A stretch of DNA of 32,040 nt from Desulfuromonas sp. (GTDB lineage: Bacteria; Desulfobacterota; Desulfuromonadia; Desulfuromonadales; BM501). The stretch is from NCBI RefSeq assembly GCF_002868845.1, contig NZ_PKUB01000044.1, positions 1-32,040 on the forward strand, read 5' to 3'. The position numbers and the translations under genes were made by a program. Positions 7,829-14,402 of this stretch are shown piece after piece. Below the pieces are notes generated by a model, which ran no database searches, had not been told where the DNA came from, and saw only the letters and a list, made by a program, of their open reading frames with translations. Position 1 is the first letter of the stretch, and every line of letters begins with the position of its first letter.

Positions 7829-7850
7829 GGCCCCCCCGGGGGGGCCTTTT
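7829..7850 (+). terminator. second terminator after the lipoprotein gene
   Basis: An 18-base perfect GC palindrome followed by TTTT, ten bases after the first terminator hairpin. The pair would isolate the lipoprotein unit from the convergent minus-strand gene ending at 7878. Confidence 0.7.
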
Positions 7851-7877
7851 CCACTCTCCCCCCGCACCCGGGCGAGT

Positions 7878-8339
7878 TCATTGAACGGGGAAAAGGCTCT
7901 CGAGGGTGTGACGCCTGAAAGAAAAGATCTCTTCCAACTGGCGGCCAACCGCAACTCGCTGAAGAAAATTACCCAGAAGACCTAGGGGCAGGGCGTAGTG
8001 AACCAGGTCCTCCATCTCCACGCCGCCGGGAATGGCTCGAAAATGGTGCTGATGCTGCCAGAAACGATAAGGACCAGCGCGCTGTTCGTCGACGAAATAG
8101 GTGGGTTGTCGAACGTGGGTGATCTCGGTCACCCAGGCAAGGGGGATGTTGACGAGGGGACGGATGCGGTAGGAAATAATCATACCGGGGTACATGGCGG
8201 ACTGTGGGGGCGAGGTCACAACGAAACCGAGCCCCGGTGGAGTGATGGAGGCCAGGTTGGCCGGGTCGGAAAAAAACCGCCACGCCTCCTCGAGAGAGAC
8301 AGGCAGTTTTTGCCGGTAATGGAGGCGATAAAGTTTCAT
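7878..8339 (-). CDS. SRPBCC family (START-like) protein
   Basis: A 153-residue protein with the SRPBCC/Bet v 1-like fold pattern. It opens with a beta strand (YRLHYRQKLPVSLEEAWRFFSDPANLASITPP), the classic start of this family, followed by a WVTEITHVRQPTYFVDEQRAGPYRFWQHQHHF stretch. It ends with an amphipathic helix. Members bind hydrophobic ligands or act as cyclase-like or regulatory proteins; the ligand cannot be read here. I chose the ATG at 8339 because GAGGAG lies about five bases before it; an upstream start at 8366 has no such site. It is a single gene with its own promoter at 8383-8411 and a leader hairpin. Confidence 0.8.
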   Translation of the reverse strand: MKLYRLHYRQKLPVSLEEAWRFFSDPANLASITPPGLGFVVTSPPQSAMYPGMIISYRIRPLVNIPLAWVTEITHVRQPTYFVDEQRAGPYRFWQHQHHFRAIPGGVEMEDLVHYALPLGLLGNFLQRVAVGRQLEEIFSFRRHTLESLFPVQ

Positions 8340-8357
8340 CGATCTCCTCGAAGGATG

Positions 8358-8375
8358 GGGCGCCAAAGTGCGCCC
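8358..8375 (-). promoter_or_regulatory. leader hairpin of the SRPBCC gene
   Basis: A perfect six-base stem GGGCGC / GCGCCC with loop ACTTTG, between the predicted promoter and the ribosome site of the gene starting at 8339. Its role is unknown. Confidence 0.4.
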
Positions 8376-8382
8376 TCACTTC

Positions 8383-8411
8383 ATTCTACCCCTCCAGCAG
8401 TCCGAAGGCAA
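8383..8411 (-). promoter_or_regulatory. promoter of the SRPBCC gene
   Basis: Minus strand: -35 TTGCCT (8406-8411), a 17-base spacer and -10 TAGAAT (8383-8388). Transcription would start near 8376. Confidence 0.55.
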
Positions 8412-8444
8412 AACCCGCCCAGCAACAAAGGGAATGGAACAAAA

Positions 8445-8474
8445 AAGGCCGCCCATGTTTTGCAGGACGGCCTT
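8445..8474 (-). terminator. terminator of the Fe-S/cytochrome b operon
   Basis: Stem AAGGCCG / CGGCCTT, extended inward by CC/GG around one mismatch, with a ten-base loop. On the minus strand it is followed by six T residues, just past the cytochrome b stop at 8481. Confidence 0.88.
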
Positions 8475-8480
8475 GTCTCT

Positions 8481-9128
8481 CTAGATGCGCCACTTGCGAT
8501 GGCGCCTTCGGGCGTAATCCCGGTTCACCGCGCCGGTGAGCATGGTCGGCAGCAGGGGCCAGTTGGCCCTCAGGGCAAAGGCCCCCACGTGGGCGATGAT
8601 CAGCAGCATGAAAACCATTGTCCCAACGGTGTGAAGGACGGTCACCACCTGCAGGATGGAAGGATCGATGACGATGGCCCCCAGGTTCTTGTAGCTCTTG
8701 AGCAAACCGGTGAGCAGAAGCAGCAGGGACACGGCTCCGGTCGCGGCGTACGCCAGGCGCTGCTCGGCGAGGAATTTGCCGTGGGGCGGCTCCTCTCCGC
8801 CCGACAAGAGTGCCTTGATAATGGAAAGGCTCTCCCTGAAGTCGCCTTTCTGCGGCCAGGCTGCCAGCTCCCTTCTCCGCAGGTGGTATACCAGGTGAAA
8901 GCAGACCGCCGCACCGAACACGACGGCCGTCCCGTAGTGAAGAATCAGGTTCAGTTCGAAATCTCCGGCCCAGCCCAGCCCCGGCAACTTGACCAGGTTG
9001 TAGCGCTTGTACATGGGCAACTCGCCCATCCCGGTAAAAATCAGCAACAGGCCACTGATGGCGACCAACCAGTGGACAAGCCGCACAGCGAGAGAGTGAC
9101 GGACTACCTTTTCGCTATTTTTCATCAT
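8481..9128 (-). CDS. cytochrome b subunit, formate dehydrogenase gamma-like
   Basis: A 215-residue integral membrane protein with four predicted membrane segments (about 16-34, 62-82, 126-144 and 160-186). Histidines at 11, 19, 64, 78, 82, 166 and 180 sit in or near them, in the pattern of di-heme cytochrome b subunits of the FdnI/HybB-type family (RxVHW near the start, LHTVGTM...AHV near the end). Such proteins pass electrons between a periplasmic Fe-S partner and the quinone pool. The gene overlaps the end of the Fe-S gene by 14 bases and has only a weak ribosome site, so it is probably translationally coupled. A strong terminator follows. No catalytic molybdenum or nickel subunit lies nearby. 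Confidence 0.84.
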   Translation of the reverse strand: MMKNSEKVVRHSLAVRLVHWLVAISGLLLIFTGMGELPMYKRYNLVKLPGLGWAGDFELNLILHYGTAVVFGAAVCFHLVYHLRRRELAAWPQKGDFRESLSIIKALLSGGEEPPHGKFLAEQRLAYAATGAVSLLLLLTGLLKSYKNLGAIVIDPSILQVVTVLHTVGTMVFMLLIIAHVGAFALRANWPLLPTMLTGAVNRDYARRRHRKWRI

Positions 9129-10089
9129 CTCTGTTCTTTATCACGGTGGCGGCGAAAGCCCCCACCGCTCCGGCCACCGGGGCGACGAGGGCCGCCTTGG
9201 CCAGGACGGTGTGCCGCTCCAGAAGGTTCTCGGGTTGGTGCAGGCGCATTACCTTTTTGGGGTCCTCGGCCTGCTCAAGCAGGGCACGATCGAGTTCCTC
9301 GAAGGGGACAGGGGAAACGTAGAATGTCGAGGTCCCTCCGTTCTCGGTACGACCATAAAGGTGTCCCTGACAACGGGCCACCAAGTCGTCGGCGAGCGCT
9401 TCGATCTCGCGCCGGGTCCCCAGGTGCATGGCCTGCCGGGGACAGGCGGCCAGGCAGGCGGGCTGCTCACCCAGAGCGAGGCGATCCCGGCAAAGATCGC
9501 ACTTGTACATAACTCCCCCCCCCACCGGCAGGGGGTCGAGATGGGTGTAGATTCCAACACCCGCCTGCCGCTGCGGCACATGCCAGGGGCAGACCGTGCG
9601 GCATTTTGCACCACCGAAGCAGAGGTCTGGGTCGATGTGAACCGGACCTTCCGGGGTCTTTTTGTTGGTTCCAAAGGGGCAGAGCTTGACGCAGGGGGGG
9701 TTGTCGCAGTGCATGCAGCGACGGGGGATGGCCACTTCCTTCCGCCGGCCGTCCACATCGACGGACACCCTCTGGACATAGCTCCAGTTGTAGGGTGTGA
9801 GCCGATCGGTGATGTCGCGCCGACCGCTCCAGTCCTCGTGGAAGGGTTGGGGCCAATAGTCCTTGAGTTTTGCCGGGTCCGGCTCGGGGAATTTGGGCGT
9901 ACAAGCCGTGCGGCAGGCCCCCACGCAAAGCGGGACCTCCTCTCCGGAGCAACCGTCGCACCGGGTCAGGTCAATGAGCGTGGCGTAGGAGTCCTTGCTC
10001 GCGGCCGCCCGGGCTCTCGAACATGGCACCATCATCGCGCCGGTGGCCGCAGCCATCCCAGCAAGGAAGGTTCTTCTATTCAACTTCAC
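9115..10089 (-). CDS. Tat-exported Fe-S electron-transfer protein (HybA/FdnH-like)
   Basis: A 324-residue protein with a Tat signal (NRRTFLAG at residues 4-11), so it folds before export. Cysteines form four groups: C44, C47, C55, C59 and C63; C125, C128, C133 and C137; C157, C163 and C167; C197, C200, C212 and C216. This is the arrangement of the four-cluster beta subunits of formate dehydrogenases and hydrogenases. The third group reads CFGGAKCRTVCPW, so one of the usual four Cys is Gly (G160). A hydrophobic segment near residues 295-316 probably anchors it in the membrane. The start is a GTG at 10087-10089, with AGGAGG eight bases upstream. It is the first gene of a two-gene operon with cytochrome b. 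Electron donor or acceptor unknown. Confidence 0.87.
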   Translation of the reverse strand: MKLNRRTFLAGMAAATGAMMVPCSRARAAASKDSYATLIDLTRCDGCSGEEVPLCVGACRTACTPKFPEPDPAKLKDYWPQPFHEDWSGRRDITDRLTPYNWSYVQRVSVDVDGRRKEVAIPRRCMHCDNPPCVKLCPFGTNKKTPEGPVHIDPDLCFGGAKCRTVCPWHVPQRQAGVGIYTHLDPLPVGGGVMYKCDLCRDRLALGEQPACLAACPRQAMHLGTRREIEALADDLVARCQGHLYGRTENGGTSTFYVSPVPFEELDRALLEQAEDPKKVMRLHQPENLLERHTVLAKAALVAPVAGAVGAFAATVIKNRDDEK

Positions 10090-10156
10090 AAGCCTGGCCT
10101 CCTCAAGCCGATCTGTCCCGGCCCCAAAACCGAACCGAAAACATCTGCCGTATCTT

Positions 10157-10186
10157 CCTATATATGGATAAAAAAGACAAGGGCAA
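10157..10186 (-). promoter_or_regulatory. possible promoter of the Fe-S/cytochrome b operon
   Basis: Minus strand: TTGCCC (10181-10186), an 18-base spacer and TATAGG (10157-10162), in an AT-rich patch. Both boxes are only four of six, so this is tentative. Confidence 0.35.
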
Positions 10187-10340
10187 ACTCAAGGGTTCCA
10201 CTTTACCTTTTCTTAATCCTTCCCGAGTAACAGAGTGAACAATCAGGCCCCGAAGACCAGCGATGGGCACCTCTTTGGGGGTGGGGGATCTGGCAGAGCA
10301 AGGCAAGCGGGGGAGTCGGGCGGCAGGGTCGGTTCTGGCT

Positions 10341-10371
10341 GACAGGCCTGATGCGGCGAATCAGGCCTGTC
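10341..10371 (-). terminator. strong hairpin just past the rdgB stop
   Basis: A perfect 12-base stem GACAGGCCTGAT / ATCAGGCCTGTC with a seven-base loop, starting three bases after the rdgB stop codon. It has no T-run on either side, so it may protect the mRNA 3' end or need Rho. Confidence 0.55.
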
Positions 10372-10373
10372 CT

Positions 10374-10964
10374 TCAGGGAAGTTTCTGGAGATACTCGAG
10401 GGCGCAGCGTAGGGCCTGCCCCCGATGGCTGATGCGATTTTTCACCTCCAGGGGGAGTTCCGCAAGAGTCTTGCCATACTCCCGCACCAGGAAGAGGGGG
10501 TCGTAACCGAAGCCTCCCTCGCCGCGCGGCTCGTCCAGGAGCAGGCCTTCGAGACGCCCCTCGAAAACGAGACACTTCCCCTCTGGCCAACACAGGGCCA
10601 TGGCGCAGTGGAAAGCTCCCTGGCGCCGTTCAGGGGAAACTACCGCCAGAGCTTCAACAAGCTTCCGGTTATTGTCGGCGTCGCTGGCCCCCTCACCCGC
10701 ATAGCGGGCGGAACGCACTCCGGGCTGCCCGGCGAGAGCCTCAACACTCAGCCCCGAATCGTCAGCCAGCGTCAGGAGACCCGTATGACGGGCCACGGTC
10801 AGGGCCTTTTTGCGGGCATTGGCCTCGAAGGTATCGCCGTCCTCCTCAATCTCCGCCAATTCGGGAAAGGCGTCAAGCCCCCGGGCCTCCAACCTGGTCC
10901 CCTCGAGCAGTCGCCGAATCTCCCGGAGTTTACCCTCGTTGCGGGTCGCGACCACCAGTTCCAT
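10374..10964 (-). CDS. rdgB: XTP/dITP diphosphatase (RdgB/HAM1)
   Basis: A 196-residue protein that hydrolyses dITP, XTP and ITP to the monophosphates, keeping deaminated purines out of DNA. All family marks are present: [11 protein letters not shown] at the N-terminus, [12 protein letters not shown] with the metal-binding acidic pair, GGFGYDPLF, and [11 protein letters not shown] near the end. Of two close ATGs I chose 10964, because AGGAGG lies seven bases before it and only one base before the ATG at 10970. The start is two bases after the rph stop, so the pair is tightly coupled. It ends the amidase-rph-rdgB operon and is followed at once by a long hairpin. Confidence 0.95.
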   Translation of the reverse strand: MELVVATRNEGKLREIRRLLEGTRLEARGLDAFPELAEIEEDGDTFEANARKKALTVARHTGLLTLADDSGLSVEALAGQPGVRSARYAGEGASDADNNRKLVEALAVVSPERRQGAFHCAMALCWPEGKCLVFEGRLEGLLLDEPRGEGGFGYDPLFLVREYGKTLAELPLEVKNRISHRGQALRCALEYLQKLP

Positions 10965-10966
10965 GA

Positions 10967-11701
10967 TCATCCCTCCTTGGCCTGTTTCTGCAGCAGGGCG
11001 AGGTCCCGGCATCCGCCAAGGGCCAGGTCGCGCAGGGCATCCAATTGTTGCGAGGTAAATGGCTCCTCTTCGGCGGTCCCCTGGACCTCCACGAAGCGTC
11101 CGGATTCGGTGATGACGAAGTTCATGTCCACCGAGGCGCCGAAATCCTCCTCGTAATTAAGGTCGAGTAGAGGCCGGCCATCGACAATCCCGACGCTTAT
11201 CGCTGCGACGGTCTCCAGCAGGGGCGAACGGGTCAGGAGGCCCTGCTCGACCAGCCCATCCAGGGCATCGCCCAAGGCCACGCAGGATCCTGTAATGGCT
11301 GCTGTCCGGGTACCGCCGTCGGCCTGAAGCACATCGCAATCGATCTGGATGGTTCGCTCGCCGAGGGCCTCCAAGTCGATCACGGCCCTCAAGGAACGGC
11401 CGATGAGACGCTGGATCTCGTGAGTTCGTCCACCGACCTTGCCGCGGGTCGACTCCCGGGGCGAGCGGGTGTGCGTGGCCCTGGGAAGCATGGAGTATTC
11501 GGCCGTCACCCAGCCGCGCCCCTCTCCGCGCATAAAGGGGGGAACTTTCTCTTCGACCGATGCGTTGCACAGCACGACGGTCTCCCCGAAGCGAACCAGG
11601 ACCGAGCCTTCGGCGTAGCGGGTGAAACCCTTCTGAAATGTGACTTACCTCAGCTGGGCCGGAACGCGCCCGTCCGGGCGCCGGTCATCGCTTCCGTTCA
11701 A
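10967..11701 (-). pseudogene. rph: rph, RNase PH, interrupted by in-frame TAA at codon 19
   Basis: RNase PH trims tRNA 3' ends with phosphate. From codon 20 on, the sequence is a full-length, well-conserved match: [61 protein letters not shown] and [13 protein letters not shown]. Upstream, the same frame still reads RRPDGRVPAQLR, the normal RNase PH N-terminus, from a TTG at 11701 with GGAGG seven bases before it. Between them is a TAA at 11645-11647, where relatives have a residue between QLR and VTF. The whole frame would encode 244 residues, normal for the family. The TTG overlaps the amidase stop by four bases. The only later start before the core is a GTG at 11575, which would lose about 42 residues. 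It may be a true nonsense mutation, a sequencing error or readthrough. Confidence 0.85.
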
Positions 11702-12771
11702 TGTGAGACCTCCTTGAGTTCATCTGCAAAAGCCTTCAGCCCTGCAAACAGAGCGCCGGCCAGTTTTTGTTGCCCATCCGCATCCTGCAGCAGAACCCGA
11801 TCCCCGGGGTGGGACAGATAACCCAGCTCCACCAAGACCGTGGGCAGGTCGCCCCGGCCGAGAGGCAGCAAAGGCGCCTCGCGAATCCCGGCGACCTCCA
11901 TGCCGGAATCGCGCAGGGCCTCGGTGAGGTGGCGAGCCAGGCGCATGCTTTCCCCATCGCCAACCTCGGGACCGCCACCGGGAAGCCCCTCGCGAGGCCG
12001 CACAAAAAGACTGAGTCCCCGCGGGTCATGACCGAGGGAGGCCTGTGCGTGGAGCAGGAGAAGCACGTCGACCTCAGGGCGTGCCGCAGGCTCCAGGCGC
12101 TTTTCCCAGGTCAGGGAATAATCGCCGTCGCGGCTCAGAAAGGTCGGGATGCCGAGCCGCATCTTGACAAGCTTCTCCAACTGCCGGGCGACCTCAAGGG
12201 TCACCTCCTTTTCCTTGCCTCCGAGAGGGCCGAGAACCCCCGGGTCCTGGCCGCCGTGGCCGGGGTCAATGGCCACCCCGTGCAATCCGCCTCCGGAGAC
12301 CGGCTGCTTCTTGCGCAGCAGGAAGGCGAATAAGCGATCGAGGGGGTTTTGCTTCTCCTGCTGTGTCGGGGCGGTCGGATGGAGATTGCGGAAGTAGATC
12401 GGCCTCTCGACCATCTGGGCGAGATGCTCGGTAATGAAATCCGAGGAAACCCGCAGTCGGCCGTCGATGAATCGGGGGGGGCGTTGCAGGGGAACGAACC
12501 GCTCCCCCTGGCGCAAAAACTGGCTGCCCGGGGAGATGACCGCGGTGCCCCATGAACTCTTGATGAGGTAGACGTGCTCCACAGAATCCCACCGGCCGCG
12601 CAGGCCCAGGGTAGGAAGCAGGTCGTCGAGCGCCAGGTAGGCGACCCCGTCGCGCAGGTAGACTTCGTGAATAGTGGTCGGCTTCTGGCGCCCGAGGGAC
12701 AGTTCCACAGAGGCCGCGGCCGGCACGGAGAGGGTCAGAGCTAGGCAGAGCAGGATTAAAGTTCGGACCAT
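11698..12771 (-). CDS. N-acetylmuramoyl-L-alanine amidase (AmiC-type)
   Basis: A 357-residue zinc amidase that cuts the bond between muramic acid and the stem peptide. A signal peptide covers about residues 1-20, so it is periplasmic. Residues 25-130 look like a beta-rich stalk domain, unlike the AMIN domain of AmiC. The Amidase_3 catalytic domain runs from about 163 to 350, with zinc ligands His172 (DPGHGG), Glu187 and His241, and catalytic Glu315 (VLVELGYLS). HAQA replaces the commoner HANA. The ATG at 12771 has GAGGTGACC before it and sits about 24 bases after a strong predicted transcription start. A longer frame to 12831 would begin upstream of transcription and is rejected. It is the first gene of the amidase-rph-rdgB operon. 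Confidence 0.92.
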   Translation of the reverse strand: MVRTLILLCLALTLSVPAAASVELSLGRQKPTTIHEVYLRDGVAYLALDDLLPTLGLRGRWDSVEHVYLIKSSWGTAVISPGSQFLRQGERFVPLQRPPRFIDGRLRVSSDFITEHLAQMVERPIYFRNLHPTAPTQQEKQNPLDRLFAFLLRKKQPVSGGGLHGVAIDPGHGGQDPGVLGPLGGKEKEVTLEVARQLEKLVKMRLGIPTFLSRDGDYSLTWEKRLEPAARPEVDVLLLLHAQASLGHDPRGLSLFVRPREGLPGGGPEVGDGESMRLARHLTEALRDSGMEVAGIREAPLLPLGRGDLPTVLVELGYLSHPGDRVLLQDADGQQKLAGALFAGLKAFADELKEVSH

Positions 12772-12801
12772 GGTCACCTCGGGGCGGAGTCGGGCGCCCA
12801 C

Positions 12802-12831
12802 CTTATACCCCGATTTATCGCGCCCTGTCAA
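12802..12831 (-). promoter_or_regulatory. promoter of the amidase-rph-rdgB operon
   Basis: Minus strand: a perfect -35 TTGACA (12826-12831), an 18-base spacer and -10 TATAAG (12802-12807). Transcription would start near 12795, fixing the amidase start at 12771. Confidence 0.75.
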
Positions 12832-12865
12832 TGCGAACGCCCCCAGGCCGGGCTCCCTCCCCGCA

Positions 12866-13900
12866 TCAGGAGGGAATCAGCTTTGCGCCATACACCAAGG
12901 GCATGCCCAGGGTCTTCAGGAGCCTGCGGGTCAAGGTCTCCTCCAGTTCCCGCTGGGCGGCCTTGCTGCCTTGCATGGACCGGATCTGTCCGCCCGCGGT
13001 CATGCCGTGTCCCCCGGCGCTGCCGAGACCGTCGACGACCCGGTGCAGGGCCTCCCCCGCTTTCAGGGAGAGATCGGAGGTGCGAAGAGAAAGAATTTCC
13101 TTCTCCCCGTACCGCCCCATGCCCAGGACGACCTCGATCCCCTCCATGCGAAGCAGGAAATCAGCCATTTCGGCCACCATGTCAGGAATCTCGATGTCGT
13201 AAAGGTTGAAGACCAGAACCCGATCGAAAATGCGGGCGTTCTTAAGCGCCCGGTAGAAGGAGAAAAAGTAGGCGCGGGGGGACTTGGGGTGAGTGATGTT
13301 GAAAAGGATCCGGTTATTGGCCAATGGAAGGAGAGAGAGGTAAGCCTCCCGGTCGGCCCGACACCACTCTCGACCCAAATCCTGGGTCTCTGACTTGATG
13401 GCGTAGAACAGGATCGTGGCCAGCTTGGTGCTCAGGTAGACATCCTGAGCGACGAGGTACTCGAAGAGGATGGTCGCCGAGGCCCCGTAGTTCTCCCGCA
13501 CGTCGACCCAGGGGCCGGGTGCCTCGATACGCAGGGGATGGTGGTCGATGACGACGTGCACCCGGCGGCCGGCGGGAAAGGAATTGTTCCCCGTGCCCGG
13601 CTGGGTGTCCACCATGCACACCACTCCATACTGGTCCAGATCAAGGCCGTCGATGGGGACAGCGCCGATTTCAAGTTCATGAACCATGGCCCGGTTCTCG
13701 CCCCGCCCGATCACTCCGCCGAAGGCGATGGTCGCCTCCTGCCCGGCCTTGACCAGAAACAGGTGCTGGAGGGCGAAAGCGGAAGCCAGAGAATCGGGGT
13801 CCGGATTGTCATGGGCCACGATCAGGATGCGCCCCTTGCCCCGCACCCACTCGATCAACTGGTCGGAAAAGGTCCTGGAACGGCTCCCCTCCGCGGTCAT
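12866..13900 (-). CDS. DHH-family phosphoesterase (NrnA-like)
   Basis: A 344-residue DHH phosphoesterase. Motif I is AHDNPDPDSLASA (about residues 29-41), motif II is VDTQPGTGNN, motif III is the DHHP signature, and a DHHA1-type C-terminal domain ends with GSAGGHGMTAGG. Proteins of this type (NrnA) use manganese to degrade nanoRNA or pAp, and some cleave cyclic dinucleotide products. Which substrate applies here cannot be told. The ATG at 13900 overlaps the stop of the TIGR00725 gene by four bases (ATGA), so they are coupled. An open frame continuing upstream to 14797 runs antiparallel-frame through other genes and is not coding. It is the last gene of the TPR-copA unit. Confidence 0.87.
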   Translation of the reverse strand: MTAEGSRSRTFSDQLIEWVRGKGRILIVAHDNPDPDSLASAFALQHLFLVKAGQEATIAFGGVIGRGENRAMVHELEIGAVPIDGLDLDQYGVVCMVDTQPGTGNNSFPAGRRVHVVIDHHPLRIEAPGPWVDVRENYGASATILFEYLVAQDVYLSTKLATILFYAIKSETQDLGREWCRADREAYLSLLPLANNRILFNITHPKSPRAYFFSFYRALKNARIFDRVLVFNLYDIEIPDMVAEMADFLLRMEGIEVVLGMGRYGEKEILSLRTSDLSLKAGEALHRVVDGLGSAGGHGMTAGGQIRSMQGSKAAQRELEETLTRRLLKTLGMPLVYGAKLIPS

Positions 13901-14370
13901 GATAGGCCCCCTTCGCCGCCGAGGCTCTCCAGGGCCAGCCGTACCGCCTCCTCGGCGGTAGCGGCATGGGCCAGGCCTTCGAGACGATATCCGGCGTCGA
14001 GGGCGATGACCGGGCGCCCCAGCTTGAGGGCGATGGCCATCTCGGAGAGGGTTCCGTATTCTCCTTCCACGGCGATCAGTGCCTGAGCCGTATGGGCGAT
14101 GATAACGTTGCGGGCGTGCCCCATGTTGGTGGGAATGGCCAGGGACACGTAGGCATTGGCCTGTCCCGCCTCGCCGCCGGGCAAAAGGCCGACCGCCAAC
14201 CCCCCGGCCTCGCTGCACCCACGGCAGGCCGCCTCCATGACCCCACCCAGGCCACCGCAGACCAGGGTCGCCCCCCGCTCCGCCAGAAGCCGGCCGACCT
14301 GCCGCGCCTTGTCGTATCCGCCGGCGCTGACGCTGGAGGCCCCGACAACCCCGATGACCGTTCTGCCCAT
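13897..14370 (-). CDS. TIGR00725 family (LOG/DprA-like Rossmann) protein
   Basis: A 157-residue protein of the TIGR00725 group, related to the lysine-decarboxylase-like LOG fold. It opens with VIGVVGASSVSAGGYDKARQVGRLLAERGATLVCGGLGGVMEAACRG, containing the GGxxGxMEA-type motif, and later has GEYGTLSEMAIALKLGRPV, matching the PGGxGTxxE motif of the fold. Such proteins probably bind nucleotides; the function of this branch is not established. Start chosen at 14370 with GGAAGGAG seven bases before. It lies 33 bases after copA and overlaps the DHH gene by four bases. A role alongside the DHH phosphoesterase in nucleotide turnover is an inference. Confidence 0.85.
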   Translation of the reverse strand: MGRTVIGVVGASSVSAGGYDKARQVGRLLAERGATLVCGGLGGVMEAACRGCSEAGGLAVGLLPGGEAGQANAYVSLAIPTNMGHARNVIIAHTAQALIAVEGEYGTLSEMAIALKLGRPVIALDAGYRLEGLAHAATAEEAVRLALESLGGEGGLS

Positions 14371-14402
14371 GACGCTCTCCTTCCCTGTTTTCCCCAAACC
14401 TG

